Assembly: GCA_005406025.1 (NCBI GenBank)
Contig: BGZK01000011.1
Span: 1,178,001 to 1,242,000, forward strand
Length of the DNA: 64,000 bases
From: Eumeta japonica
Lineage: Eukaryota; Arthropoda; Insecta; Lepidoptera; Psychidae
Reading direction: 5' to 3'
Of the stretch, positions 22,321 to 34,702 are shown piece after piece. The first letter of the stretch is position 1. Each line of letters starts with the position of its first letter. The position numbers and the translations under genes are program-made. The notes below the pieces were generated by a model that saw only the letters and a program-made list of their open reading frames with translations, searched no databases and had not been told where the DNA came from.

Positions 22321-25170
22321 ATACTATATGCAAATACCGATATATTGTGAAGGAATAACATTTAAATTATTATGAGAGATTATATAGAAAATGACTACAA
22401 ATAAACTCGTTGAATTTAATGTTTGATGGTGTTTGCACATGAAAGTAAAGTGAATGACAAAAAGCACTGTTGTGCTAGTAAGTCGCCCTAGGCTGTATGG
22501 TACTAGCCGCTCTCTTCTCGCCTCCATTAAGTATAGTTACATGTACGCATTACCTAGAATATTTGTCTCAACAGGTCGCCCCTAATATCGGCCGCGCTAG
22601 GCCCGGGCCTAGTTGGCTTTAAGGGAAATCCGCCTCTGGTTGCTAGTGGTATTTTTGTCGTAATTACAATACTCTCATAAAATTTTGAATGCTATTCAAA
22701 AACACCCTCCAAGTTTACAGATTGTGATTGTTTTCAACATCATTCAACGACGCGTTCGACACAATTTCAAAATGGTATTTAATGAAAAATTAAATATTGT
22801 TTAAAAAAAACCACAAAACTCTTTATTGATAAGTCGAACTGAAAAGTGCAAAATAATTCTTAATATAGGAATAAAATAATGAACAAAAAATATTAGTAAT
22901 ATGAAAAAAAGTTTTATACCATTTTTGGACTAATTGTACCGATCGAATATTTTTGGAAACTGATTTATCGAGCATCTCATGCTTTTTTCACTTCCCTAAG
23001 GGTCGGGGAATGTAATACCTGCGCATTATATCATTCGTATTTTTTAGGTAATTTAAAAATTCGTTGTTTTTCAAAATTACAAATTTTTCTTATTTTTCAA
23101 AATTGGTTAATTTTATAATATTTCATATTTTAGAAAATTTCAGAAATTAATTTTTTAGTATTTTACTCTTCTGAATATGAAATTATTGTATTGCTGTCAG
23201 TCCTTGATAAATCTACAAGTTTAATTGAAATCTGACCGTTCAAAGTAGATCAAAATCGAGTCAAAAGGAGTCATTTACAAACAAACAAACATACATACCG
23301 GTGAAGCTAATGAGTCGGGTCCGATCGGTGAGCCGGGTTCGCGCACTGAGGCTCAAGACTAAGAACTCTTTCCATTTGTGTCCATTTATTGCCAACCGAA
23401 TGCTGTCATTGCTAACGGTACTAAAAATGCGGAATACGGTCCGCAATTAATGATTCTGGGAAACGCGACCATTTAATAGCAGTGCTAGCGTGTGTTAGAT
23501 ATATATTGTTATCTTGCCGGATATAGCGAACGCTTCAATAGTTCTTTGATATTTTAAATAGTTTTTACGGGTAAACAGTTTATTTTATTGGATTTTTTTC
23601 ACTCCTTATAGACGTAAAATGGACGTACAACGAGAAAAATAAGGACTTTAAAAGTGGTTTTTCTGACTTTGTTAGAGAACTGTTAAATTACATTTGAATG
23701 TTATAGTTTTCTTATACAGTATGTCAAAAAATTATTTCAGATTTTACGGATTGAAGATTTCGAAAATAGAGAAAATTACTCATTTTTCGAAATTTTTTAA
23801 GTATTATTTAATAATTTACTTAAGACTGTATAAGTATATGAACAAATATGTCTATTTATTTGATCCTGAATATTTTTCAGAAACTTATATTGGATTGTAT
23901 GTGGGTATAGGTGTATAACTGCCTAATTTTAAATTTGCATATTTAAAGGTTTTTGAAATAAACACCTGTGACTGACAGAAGAACAAAACGCCTGAGCCAC
24001 TCATAAAACGATTTCGTTTTTTCGTAATATTATAGCAGCGTCGCATAAAAAATAATAAGCGAATATAAATATATGAAATCGCGTACATGTTTAATTTAGA
24101 GTAGAATTAACACATTAATTGTTATTGTGATAATTATTACAATCTTGTTTTGAGTCACGGCAGTTTTCTTACATTAAAAGGAAATTATTAAACTTAAACT
24201 TAGTAACTCAATACAAAAAAGTGTGGGTATTAGAAATCGTGCTACTGTCACAGATTTCAGTATTTTGTGGATTGATTTAATCTTTGCGAAACAAATCTAA
24301 ATCAAACAAACTATATGGAGCGATTTTGTTGAGGTAGATGATTGTTAAGTTGAAAATGTCGATTTTCATTGTCGGCTTCATCGTTTTTGCCAATCTAGTT
24401 CCAACTGATCTTTTTGTTCTTAACTTCTTTTTTCGTTATATGATAGAAATTATTCTTGTACAAATTGGTAGTAATCGATCGCAAACGGGTTTTAATCTTT
24501 TCTTTTTGGCCCTTTTTATTTAGGTAGTGTCATTTTGCATTTCATTCGATACAAAGAATCTGTTAACATAACAAGCTGGTTTTAAACCATAGCACATATC
24601 CGGTGTCGGACTGGTCATGGTGTCGAGCCCCTACCATAACTACGCTCAGACTTACGACCGACATGTAAAATAGTTCATTCATACTTAGACAGATATGAAA
24701 CAGATAAATTTGAAAAACGTTTGACTTAAAGAGCATTCCTGAAACTTCCCGCTATTTAACTCAGAGATATGACTATCTAGTACATTATTGAGCTCAGATA
24801 TTGTAATGCGCTTTTTTTTTTGGTTTTTGAACAGTATTTACCGATTAATTAAATTGTGGAATTCTATGCCGTTTTTTAGTACAGAAATGACATTTTTTAA
24901 AGAGTACTGCTCTATTAAAATATTGCAAGTTATTTTAAAAATATGTTTTGTAAACATTTTTAAAGACCTTGCCTTTTAAGCGAAATATCTGATTTTGAGG
25001 TAGTTTTTTCGATGTAACAAATTATAGGTGTATTAAAATCGATATACCAAAAAATTGGAAAGTTAGTTTGAAAACGCATTTTTTTTTGGAAATGTTTAGA
25101 CAGCGACAACTTTTGAACGAATCAACCGGTTTTGATCTGCGTTGTGACATTCGCCGTACGTTTTTAATAT
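22321..25170. other. Intergenic DNA with scattered repeat fragments
   Basis: At 22560-22650 is a GC-rich island with the perfect 16-base palindrome CTAGGCCCGGGCCTAG (about 22598-22613), probably a fragment of a dispersed repeat. Near 22970-23010 a phrase with CACTTCCCTAAGGGTCGGGG resembles part of the tail module seen at 18 kb and 21 kb. Otherwise AT-rich, no gene supported. Confidence 0.45.
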
Positions 25171-25176
25171 CTAAAA

Positions 25177-25800
25177 TTGTGTATCTCATCTACCCTCATC
25201 GAAGGGCAGATCGACACAAAGATCAGCACTGATACTATTGACAAGGGTTACCTCACTAGTACGGAGGTACTACCGGTCTTGACTGGTGTGTTACCGGAGG
25301 ACTACGAAGTGACTATTGCGGGTAGAGATGATGACGAACGCGACAATCTCACTAAGACCGAGTCGAGTTATGGGAGAAAAGATGGGATGAATAATCGCAT
25401 GGAAGCGATTTATATCGGCTATTTTTCGGACTCAGTCGGTTCGACTCAGTTTTTGCTGAGTTATATTGGACTATGGAACCTCTCAGCTGCTCACGGGGCA
25501 TGGATGCTTCAGAAGGCGACTGTATGTAATGCGTTTAAATGAGACATGCATCACGTTCTGTGGACATGCTCTCTTTATGACGACATTAGGACTGAAATTT
25601 AAGACAGTTTGGAAGTGCTGCAAAAGGGTTCGGTCTGCTATGCTGATTTCGTAGATTCTTGAATGAACTTCTGCAGGTTTAGAGAATTTGCGCATACCTG
25701 GCACAAATTGCGCGGTGGACTAAAGTGAACTAAGCAGAAAGAAGAGAACTGTTCGGCGACGAAGTTCGTTGCTAAGGTGTCAAGACCTGTTAAGGAGAGT
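25177..25800 (+). pseudogene. R1/jockey-type non-LTR retrotransposon ORF2 C-terminal remnant
   Basis: Across shifted frames the order of landmarks is typical of the segment after the reverse transcriptase: VLPVLTGVLPEDYEVTIAGR, then LWEKRWDE with a following HG-DLYRLF, then QLLTGHGCFRRRLYVMRLNE, then HHVLWTCSLYDDIRTE (the 'HVLxxCPLY' motif), and YADFVDS-NFCRFREFAHTWH. At least three frame changes and several stops are present. The reverse transcriptase proper and the endonuclease are missing, as expected of a 5'-truncated, decayed insertion. Confidence 0.75.
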
Positions 25801-27035
25801 TTTCAGACGAGACATGGTACAGAGATATAGAATAACTTGTAAGAAGCATGAGGAGCTGTGAGATTAGATTTATCGGTGTCTTGCGGCGCTTTTGCGATTC
25901 GGCCAATATCACAAGATGTCGGAGGAGCCACGGGAGGTAGTTAGATTGTATCTTTATCGAAGGTTTATTGGGGTCCTTTAAATTCAGAATACCACCCGAG
26001 TCCTTCAAGCCCAGTCCGACCCTACACATATCTATTTTTCATGTAAACTTTTTTGTCCAAAAATGTTGAGTAGTTTTGACGCTAGCTCATTTTTGACTCT
26101 ATATACAATGTACAATATAACGCACGAAACTCTGCCGCTGAGAAGTTAGTTACGAAAGAGTCGCAATAGCGTAAAATGAAATTCACAGGCGATTCAGGGC
26201 GGCAAAGTTATACTGCTTTGTGTTCCAAACTTGGGGACATTCAATAGTAATTACATTCTTATAAGTATTATAATTGTAACTACGATACAAATAAATTAAA
26301 GTAATTGCTTATTAATTTCATTGCTTTACTTAGGTGAACTATTTACGCATTAATTATATATTACGCGCTCTATGTTGTTCGTTTTAAAAACTTAAAGAAT
26401 TTTCATACCCATAAAAATTCATAAGCACAAAGTAGAAATTACTTTAAGCTTTCGGTCTGTTTTAAAAACGTGTTAACTTATTTATTTATTTCTGTTAATT
26501 TTAATTATAATCTGAATAATAAAAAGAGATCTGACAGATTGATTTAAATATCTAAAGATTTAAAATTCTGTTACTATAGTAAAAGGATTTTTAAATTGTT
26601 TAAACTAAAGCTTTATTTAATGTCACTAATCATATATGATTTAATAAGTTAAATTCTTTACATATTTAAATATATTCTTTTACCACTGATTTTATTGAAA
26701 TAATTCTTAAGAAGAATGGAAGTGGGGTGGTTGCTTTGTATAATCAGAAAAACGTGTTTGAGTTCCACATAAGTTATTTCGACCACAATGGGATCCACAA
26801 TATAATTCCTGCGCTTTAATTTTTAATTATTTCGTTTAAGAAATAACGAACCATTAAATTACATATGATACTCTTCTTGCTGAAGGTGTTAACAACCTGG
26901 TAATTACCAAAACCAAAAAGTAGCTGACAGATTTTGAGTCCGTGTTCCATAATATAAAGTCACGGAAAAAGGTTTTCGTATTTTGTATACAAATTCAAGA
27001 TAATTTTTGGTATTACATATTTTATTTACGTTTAA
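25801..27035. other. Intergenic DNA
   Basis: The first ~230 bases may be the 3' UTR of the non-LTR remnant. The rest is AT-rich with no supported feature. Confidence 0.45.
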
Positions 27036-27960
27036 TTATAATATATATGCAATTTCCTTTAAAAAATTATTGCCATTTTGTATTGACATAACATCATCCA
27101 TATGAAATTTCTACAGCAATGGGATATTCTGTAGAAATTTTGGGACTTCTGATCAAAAAACTGCGACGAGTAGTTTTGACTGTCCTCTTTGATATAATTT
27201 AACACTACCCAAAGAATTCTTAAGAGACCAAAACAGGTGAAAATCTGAGGGAGCAAGGTAAGGGCTATATGGTGGACGCATTCACACTTCCCTATTCAAA
27301 CTCTCTCAATATTCGCTGAGTGGCTAAAGATGTGCGTGGTCTGACGGTATTGTGGTGAAAAACCATACCCTTTCTGTTGATCAGTTCCGGCCGTTTTTTT
27401 CTCTACTTCTTGCTTGAGTCTCATCAGCTGTTGGCAGTAGAGACCCGAATTGATGCTTTTGCCCGGCGTTAAAAGTGCATAACGAATAATGCCCTTCCAG
27501 TTCTACAATATATATAGTATCAACTTGTTGCGAGTTAAATTGGTTTCGCTATAGCCTGTGGAACTTGCTTGCCTTTTTACTATGATCTTTTTCGAAGGTT
27601 CTTGTCGGAGGTAATCCAATGGCACAATCAGTGATCAATCTTTTCACAAAAGGTCCGGTTTTATTACGTTTCGAGAATTACATGCATCGTACACGATTCA
27701 ATAGATTTCTTTCAGTAAGCTCGTGTGGGACCCAAGTAACGGGCTTTTTTGGTATATCCAGCTTTTTTCAAACGAGCCAAAACTGTTTTATGATCAATCC
27801 CCAGTTTTTGAGCCATCTTTTAAGACCTAGTTGCTGATTTTGGTCAACTTTTTTCAAATAGGCATCGACTTTATCCGTAACAGGTCAACTAGAGCAAGGT
27901 TCGTCTTTGATATCAAATTCACCGGACTGACGACGCTTGAACCAGTTTTAGAGAGGTAAA
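27036..27960 (-). pseudogene. Mariner transposase (Mos1-like), 5'-truncated and inactivated
   Basis: The minus strand shows, in order, RRQSGEFDIKDEP, PVTDKVDAYL, KPVTWVPHELTERNLLNRV, KRNKTGPFVKRLITD, a VFHHN-T-RPR-TS site, MRPPYSPYLAPSDFHLFWSL and QNGNNFLKEIAYIL before a TAA at 27036. These are the helix-turn-helix, WVPHEL, D,D34D core and C-terminus of the Mos1-related mariners. The second catalytic Asp of HHDN is replaced (HHNT), and several stops and frameshifts exist. The first ~40 residues are missing. No terminal repeats were recognised. Confidence 0.85.
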
Positions 27961-29515
27961 ACATTTTTTTAATGTTTTTCCAAAAATTCGATATAGCTTT
28001 AGCAAGAGAAGGAGCCGTTAGTGCGCTGGCGACGGGCGTGAGCGCCTCCTACCAAAGATCTATGTAACAATGACGCAGAGCGCGATAGCAGTACGGTCGT
28101 TGCGCCGGTGGCCGACTTTGCATTAAGGGACCAACTACGACTTATAAACTTGATAGATAGTCTTACCTATGACTAATTGACGATGAAAATAATTTGTCTC
28201 TCTCCAGAAACGTACACAATGCAATTTAAAATTACTTGACACACACACTTCGCATTTATAGAAACGTTGTTTATTTAATTTTTACACAATTTTGTGCACA
28301 TACATACGATGCACAACGATGTCACTTTACGTAACTTTGCGTGCTTAGTTTTGGCTATCGCCTGCTCTCGCCAAGTGTTTAACATTACAACGATAGACAC
28401 TTGGTATGGTATAATTTCCTTTGACTTGTAGCGGCAAAACAATATCCATTGCGCTTACGTTGTACAGTGTGAACTGTGGTCCGAGCGTTGCCTGGTGAGT
28501 TTTCCACAAAATATACGTACGTTACAAAAGCACTTGTATACGTCCTGACTTTCCGAATAAATTATATTTTGCCTCAATACTCGTTTGTACTACAATTCCT
28601 GGTATTTTGAGATTGACATCTAACCAACTAAACTCTATTTTGTGTATGTAAATAACACAAGTAAATAAAAACACTAATTCTTAATAAAACGTAATTAATG
28701 TAAATTGCACATACTAATAATCGATACTCATAAATAATTCGATGCACTTTGTCAAGGTAACAAAAAAAGTAGGTTACGAGGTCACGACCACTAAGCTACT
28801 AGAGTGAAACTAAAAACAGATACATATTTTCAATGTCATTGCCATTCCCCTCTTCCGTTTGACTCGTCTTCTCGCTCGAACCGGGGAATTACCGAATCGT
28901 TTTTTGTCTACCCTCCATATTGGCCCGCCACCTGCGCTCCCGCATGTATCGGACGCACAATGTTTTTCTATATTATAAAGCTACACTACATCGATTAATT
29001 TCGAAACAAAAAAAATATATCTCAGTCATTGAAGAAACAATTCTAATGGGGTTTCCATATTTATTTTTACCATCTTTTACTGCATATTTATAAAACAGAA
29101 ATGCCTGATCTTAATTTACACCCAGTAGGTATATAATATATAAAAAAACTTTTCCCTTGACCTGATAGTACATCAATGTTCGATATTATCACATTCCATG
29201 CATAGATCTACGTCGAGTTCTTTGACCTCCAGACCTTGCACCAGGATGAGAAAACAATTTTATTATCATTTCAAATCATTTTATTGTTGTTGTCATTAGG
29301 GTTGAATTGATATGACAGAAAACTTATTTTACCTGGCAAAATACTTTAGCTGTTTGCTTTTATTTTATGATTTATATTAAAACTTGTAGACGTTGTTTGT
29401 GTTAATTCATTTTCTCCAAGAAAATCGTCTATTTTCGCATGAAATTAAGTACAATAATTAGGGTTTCTGTCAAGAAAGTTTCATCCGTATAAATTTGCAT
29501 TCCGAAAGAGCCCCC
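27961..29515. other. Intergenic DNA
   Basis: No gene supported. A mildly GC-rich patch (28020-28140) adjoins the mariner's lost N-terminus. A plus-strand open frame at 28804-28998 has no recognisable content. Confidence 0.45.
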
Positions 29516-29517
29516 GG

Positions 29518-29720
29518 TGCTTTTTAGGGTTATGAACCAAAATGGCAAAAAACGGAATCCTTATAGTTTTATCATGTCCGTCCGTCTGTCCATATGTCAC
29601 AGGCATATTATTCAAAAATTAGAAGACGTTAATTGATGAAAATTACAGTCTAGGTGTCTTGTATAAGACGCTACTTAGTTTGTGCTTAAATAATAAAAAT
29701 AAATATTTCTAGGGGGGCAC
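29518..29720 (+). repeat. Dispersed repeat 'B', copy 1 (others at ~40800, 48178, 50028)
   Basis: It starts near TTAGGGTTATGAACCAAAATGG and AAAAACGGAATCCTTATAG, then runs into GTCCGTCCGTCTGTC and CATATGTCACAGG. Copies at 48178 and 50028 repeat the order 'GGGTT... AA-GGAACCCTT..., GTCCGTC, ...GTC(A/G)CAG, ...GAACT/ GATATGTG'. This is a common-looking dispersed insect repeat without coding capacity. Confidence 0.6.
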
Positions 29721-29924
29721 ACCACACATGTAGCACAAGCACATACTTCGACTGCTTTTTTTATTTAAGGTTTCTAAGCAATTATTCTGATTACGTGAAT
29801 AATTTCGAAAGTAATCGCTCCGAAAGTTGTAGAAATTGTGTTCCACTTCTCTCTATTTTCTAAACCATATGTATAAAAATATGAAAAAAAATAATTAAGG
29901 TAACGCTCAATAAATACTTTCAAC

Positions 29925-30205
29925 GAAAATTACTGTACACATGGTCGAAAATATTGTTTTTGTGTTATTGCCAAAAACTGAGCGTCTCAACAAAATAACG
30001 TAAGTGCTATGAAGTGCTGATACACTTTACACTAGTTCAGTAGTTTTTTTAGTTATAGGTGACTAAAGTGCTTATAACTATTCAGTGCGGGAAACATGGA
30101 AAAAGTGTAATAATGTGCTTTTTCCATCTGAAGTGCATTTATTTCTAATAATGAGCTTCGTAACCCTATAATGAGCATGGTCCGACATGCTCTTGGTCAG
30201 TTCCT
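29925..30205 (+). repeat. Dispersed repeat 'A', copy 2
   Basis: It is collinear with 12990-13300: CTCAACAAAATAACG, TACACTAGTTC, TTAGTTATAG, TAAAGTGCTTATAACT, GGGAAACATGGAAAAAG, GTGCATTTATTTCTA and CATGGTCCGACATGC follow in the same order and spacing. Confidence 0.7.
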
Positions 30206-32230
30206 TTAACACTGTTTAAATATCAAAATATTTTCTGCATTTTAATTGGATCGGTTTTGCCCTGTATTGGAATGCGTAGTTTACTTGTATAAACAACTTT
30301 TCATAAATTTAATCTATGCGTACTTATTCTACCGTTACGCAACTTCAATCGAAGAGTTTGCGTATTTGCAGCAGCGGTAACTCTTTACTGTTTTCGACGA
30401 TTGTCCATTTTTCTTACCAATATTTACAAACTATTGCGATGGCCGGTTAGGTCATTGCATATACGTTTCGGTTAATTTGCCTTTTAATTTGTTACTCATT
30501 AAATATGAGAGATATAATTTTTATTTCGTATTCGTAATAATATAATCTCCAATTTCCTTGGACGCCTCAGTCTTCCTCAGTCCAAGTTGTAAGTAAATTC
30601 TTTTGCTCTAATCACAAATGGAAGGTCGTTATTCATAAAATATCTTAATTGAATAGCGTAATTAGCTCTTAGTTCATGAAAAAATAAATACGCGCTGTCA
30701 TTGAAAGCTCACAAAATTCAATGACATTACGTTACAAAAACAATTAACAAGAAACAAAGCGCAAATAAAAGAAATTACGCTTTGGAATATTCGAAACCGT
30801 GCACAAGACAAACGCGACGTAATATATTATGTATAATTAGCCAAACGTACGATTCAGTTTGGCAGATTTGTGTGCTTCAGTGAACAAATCTATTTTTGGA
30901 GATATATTAATATTGACATTGAACAATCAATATATTTTTTTTCAAAATATACAAAAACACTCAATTAAATAAAAGTTGATGACTGAGAATTCGAATTGCA
31001 ATGACCAACAAGTATTCATCCCTGAATTGATGTTTCTCTATATATGTCTAAAACAAACTGATAAAAATGTTTCGTTAATGATTCACTTTTAAGAATTCAG
31101 GATGATATTTTGTCAACTGTAATTAAAATATCCAATCAGTGCCTGTGGATATTCGCGCACAGGGAATGTGGTCCCGGTCTTAGCCGCTCGGATGGTAAAC
31201 GGATTAGCGTTGGTCCCCGGAAAACTAGAGCGCTACCTAATTTACAATTTGCAACGCTTCATTTAAACAGCACCTCTCTACAACTATCGGAACTTTTAGG
31301 AGGAATAGGATATCTGATGGAGGGAGAGTGGGCTACCGGAACTCTCATTCACCGGATGATAGGCGACAATAAAAGCTGTTACTTCAAGTTCGCATTATAT
31401 TATGTCGTATTCTCATCGGTCGATCGGGCCACTTTTTGACGCTGCAGCTATGTCGGTTACAGGGTGGCTCAACCGTATTAAACATGGATTTTATTATGTT
31501 TCTATGTAAGATGATAATTCATTAGCTTGTAAATTAAAGAAAAATAATAAAATGAATGATTCACAATATTCCCGAGTAGTCGCGAAACAAGAGTGAAGTC
31601 TTTCCGGGTGGCTAGAGTTCGAAACTTACATTTAGAAACCCTTTGGCCGTCCGAAGCCTAACTCGTCTGACTCTCGATCCGCAGTGTATATTACACAGGG
31701 TCTACAAAAAAAAGTGTGTGTGTATTAGTGTACACACGTAAGAAGTGAAACTTCTTTATGACATCATTTTTGGGTAAATGATTTACTATTTACAACTTCA
31801 CAGAGATTGGTTGAATAAAGCTAAATTAGATAAAGTTTATGCAAAAGGCTTTTATTATCATAGACATGGATACAAAAATAATACAATTATTTCACCTTTC
31901 TGCTACTAAGATTATAGCATTTCTTTAATTATAATAGAATTATTACTATTATTGTTATCGTTATTATATATTTTTGTAATTAATGGCTTAACTCACTAAT
32001 ATTTACAATCAAAAACTAAGGTTAACCTGAAATAACCTTAAAAAAAATAAATACCGTAATCACACCCACGTGTTGATTGTATTAGAAAAAAGGCTTAATT
32101 ACTTACTTCTGTTAGAAATCCACTGGAATTAGAATAAATATCTTTTATTCTTTTTGCCAATAACTTTATAAAATTTTTTTCCCTAATCACTTAATTGAAA
32201 TATAATTTTTTCACGTCACTACTGAGTTTC
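30206..32230. other. Intergenic DNA
   Basis: A 109-codon open frame at 31110-31439 has no recognisable domain, lies in sequence with local GC enrichment and is not called. The remainder is AT-rich. Confidence 0.45.
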
Positions 32231-32234
32231 AGAA

Positions 32235-32460
32235 ATAGAAATGTTCAGAGTTTCATGTAGGAGACTTGGTAATAGTATATGTACCTAGAAGGGTGATAGA
32301 TAAAACTTTTCAATTAATGCGATGTTATAAAGGGCCATATAGAATTGTAGGAAAATTATCGAACGCTACATATAAAATCGAGTCACTTAATGAAAGAATG
32401 TGAGATATAGTTCATGTATGTCGGTTGAAAAGGTTTCAACTTAGATAATAGGAAAATGTA
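32235..32460 (+). pseudogene. Ty3/gypsy integrase C-terminal fragment
   Basis: The reading VYVPRRVIDKTFQLMR, CYKGPYRIVGKLSNATYKIE, then IVHVCRLKRFQL is the C-terminal 'GPYRV...VHVxRLKP' domain of gypsy-type integrases. One stop (TGA after NERM, at about 32401) interrupts it and the frame closes at a TAG. This is the 3' end of a pol gene, followed by LTR-like DNA. Confidence 0.75.
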
Positions 32461-32489
32461 ATATATACAAACTGTAAATAGATCTAGGG

Positions 32490-32690
32490 TGTTGACAGAA
32501 AGTATATGTTACAGGTGGCCTTAGTAACAATTATGTTTATGCCACGATGACATTAATAACATTGAAGAAATATGGCGCGTAACGGAAAAAATGTTACCCA
32601 GAAATAAAGATGGCGCGTAACAGATAAAGATGGCGCGTAACAGAAAAACGTTACATTGCTATAAAATTTCTCCCATAAGCCGATAAAGAA
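32490..32690 (+). repeat. Likely partial 3' LTR of the gypsy fragment, with GGCGCGTAAC repeats
   Basis: Thirty bases after the integrase end, a TAGATCTAGGG run leads into TGTTGACA (32490), a plausible LTR start. Inside, ATGGCGCGTAAC occurs three times (about 32571, 32611, 32631), each followed by an AAA-rich segment. The LTR's other end and a matching 5' LTR were not found. Confidence 0.45.
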
Positions 32691-33074
32691 GTTTCACTTA
32701 AAAAAAATAATTGTTGACCTGTATATCTTTTTGTGGATTTTTATGTTTCGAAGTGCACAGATTACGAATATACTCATGAAAGTACTGAATGTGCTGCGGT
32801 TTTTACGATTTTTACGTATCTTGTATTTTAAACAATAAACGCCATGTTACTAATAAAAATTATGTTTTCGGTCATAATTTAGTTTTTGCGCATTTTTGTC
32901 GCGCATACAAACATCACGTGATCCCCACTCTCATATCTCTCAACTCCGCAGAACGAACGAGATTTCAGTTAATTAACAAAATTGAAATATGCACCTCGTG
33001 GCATCTTAATAAGTTGCCGTGTATAAATACTTTGTTTTATTTGCTGAATGTTGATTCTAATATATCTTTGAAAT

Positions 33075-34702
33075 ATGAGTTCGACGCGAAAAAAGGACAA
33101 ATACAACAGTTATTTATTTTGTTACATTTTGTTTTTATAACAAAAAAAAAAACATACAAGAACTATCACAGACTTTGTCAAAGAAACTTCTACGGAATAT
33201 TTCGGACTAAATATAAAAAACTAGATAAACCATAAATTCCTTATAAGATTTGTAAGTCTTGTGTTGAGTCTTTACGGTTGTGGAAAAAAGAGAACGTTCG
33301 GGATTAGATTTCGGAATTACTATGATCTGGATGGAGCCTAAGAATTATTTCGATGATTGCTGTTTTGACGTGGTTTCAATCGAAATCTAACATGGAAATA
33401 ACCATACTCACAGTCTACAAAATGTCCTGTTTTGCACAATGAAAATCTTCTTCGGCCTATTAATGTTTCAAAAGTAATTGGTACGCCTTCAGAAACAATG
33501 ATGTTGCCAAATTCACAAAAAAATGGTACAATCTACAAGTGGCGCCAAAGTTTTATTTCGCAAAATTAGCTCAGACATTTAATGCGTGACCTAAATTTAT
33601 CGAAACAAGGATGGGTGCTGTTTGCCTTAAGACTAAAAGGAAAAAGTTTATTGGCACCGGCGGTAACAATTACGGCTTACAGAACGAAAGAAAGTGTGAT
33701 ATAACTATTTTTTTATGATAATGAAGAACTTGTGTACTGTTATCATATCGCGAAGCTACTTCTAGACTATGGGTTTAAAAGAATACAATTCTACTGATCG
33801 GCGACTCTTCATTGATAGCAGTAAAAGAAGTTTAAAATATGCTTTACTGCACAATAGAAATCAACTTGCATCAATACCAATCGCTCACTCAACAAAGATC
33901 AAAGAAAAATATAAAAGTATTAAATTGGTACTACAAAAAAATCCTTATTCTGAATATCAATGGCCAGTTTGTGTAGATTTGAAAATGGTTAATTTTTTAT
34001 TTGGCCAACAAAGTGGATACACAAAGCACTCTTGCTTCATTTGTCTGTAGGATAGTAGAGCAAAGCAACAATGGAAAACAAGATTTGTGACCTTCAAGAA
34101 ACTCTTTAACTGTCGGTAAAGCCAAAGCTATAAAGAATCCGTTAGCTATTAGAGACAAACCACACTTCCACCATTACATGTCAAATTTGTTATGATAAAA
34201 CAATCCGTCAAAGCGTTAGACAAGGATGGACATTGTTTTAAATACATTTGTAGAAAGTTTCCTAAGCTCAGCATGGAAAAGATAAAAGGCGGATTATTTG
34301 ATGGTCCTTAAATTCGGAAACTGATGAAAAGTGCAAACATGGAAAGGTCTTGCATTGGTAGTACCAAATTTCCTAGATCAACATAAAGTACTAAATTAAA
34401 TTAAAAAGAAAATGTGCAAAACATGTTGTCAAGCTTCAAGTTTCTAGGAGCAAACATGAGTATAAAGTTACACTATTTCTGCCCTCACCTGGATAAATTT
34501 CCTGATGATTTAGGAATAATAGGAATTATAATGGAGAACAGGGAAAAGAGCTTTCACCAGGATCTAGAAGTAATGAAAGAAAGGTATCAGGGTCGATGGG
34601 ATCGTCATATGACGGCAGACTACTGCTGGTCTTTAAAAAAAGTTTGTCCCCTCAAAAATTATAGAAGAAAATTTGATAAAAGGAGTTTTACTGAAACATA
34701 AA
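33075..34702 (+). pseudogene. Decayed copy of an unclassified arthropod mobile-element protein (ZAD-like N-terminus, RRLFIDSSKRSLK core)
   Basis: From an ATG at 33075 the frames give FVKETSTEYFGL and KICKSCVESLRLWKK, a cysteine-rich start like a ZAD finger, then FGITMIWMEPKNYFDD with nearby cysteines, LLAPAVTITAYRT, ELVYCYHIAKLL, a long open part 33769-34050 (RRLFIDSSKRSLKYALLHN, PIAHSTKIKEKYKSIKLVL, VCVDLKMVNFLFGQQSGYTK) and a last part 34414-34701 (LGANMSIKLHYF, KSFHQDLEVMKERYQGRWD, MTADYCWSLKK). I recognise this order from very common uncharacterised arthropod proteins that occur as multi-copy intronless genes. I know of no assigned enzymatic function, though the conserved D-S-S-K and H-Q-D positions would suit a nuclease or transposase. 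At least six frame changes and stops show it is dead. Flanking terminal repeats were not recognised. Confidence 0.65.

Noticed and set aside
31110..31439. 109-codon plus-strand frame, candidate gene
   Set aside because: No recognisable motif, no splice or transcription context, AT-biased flanks; may be chance or a decayed element.
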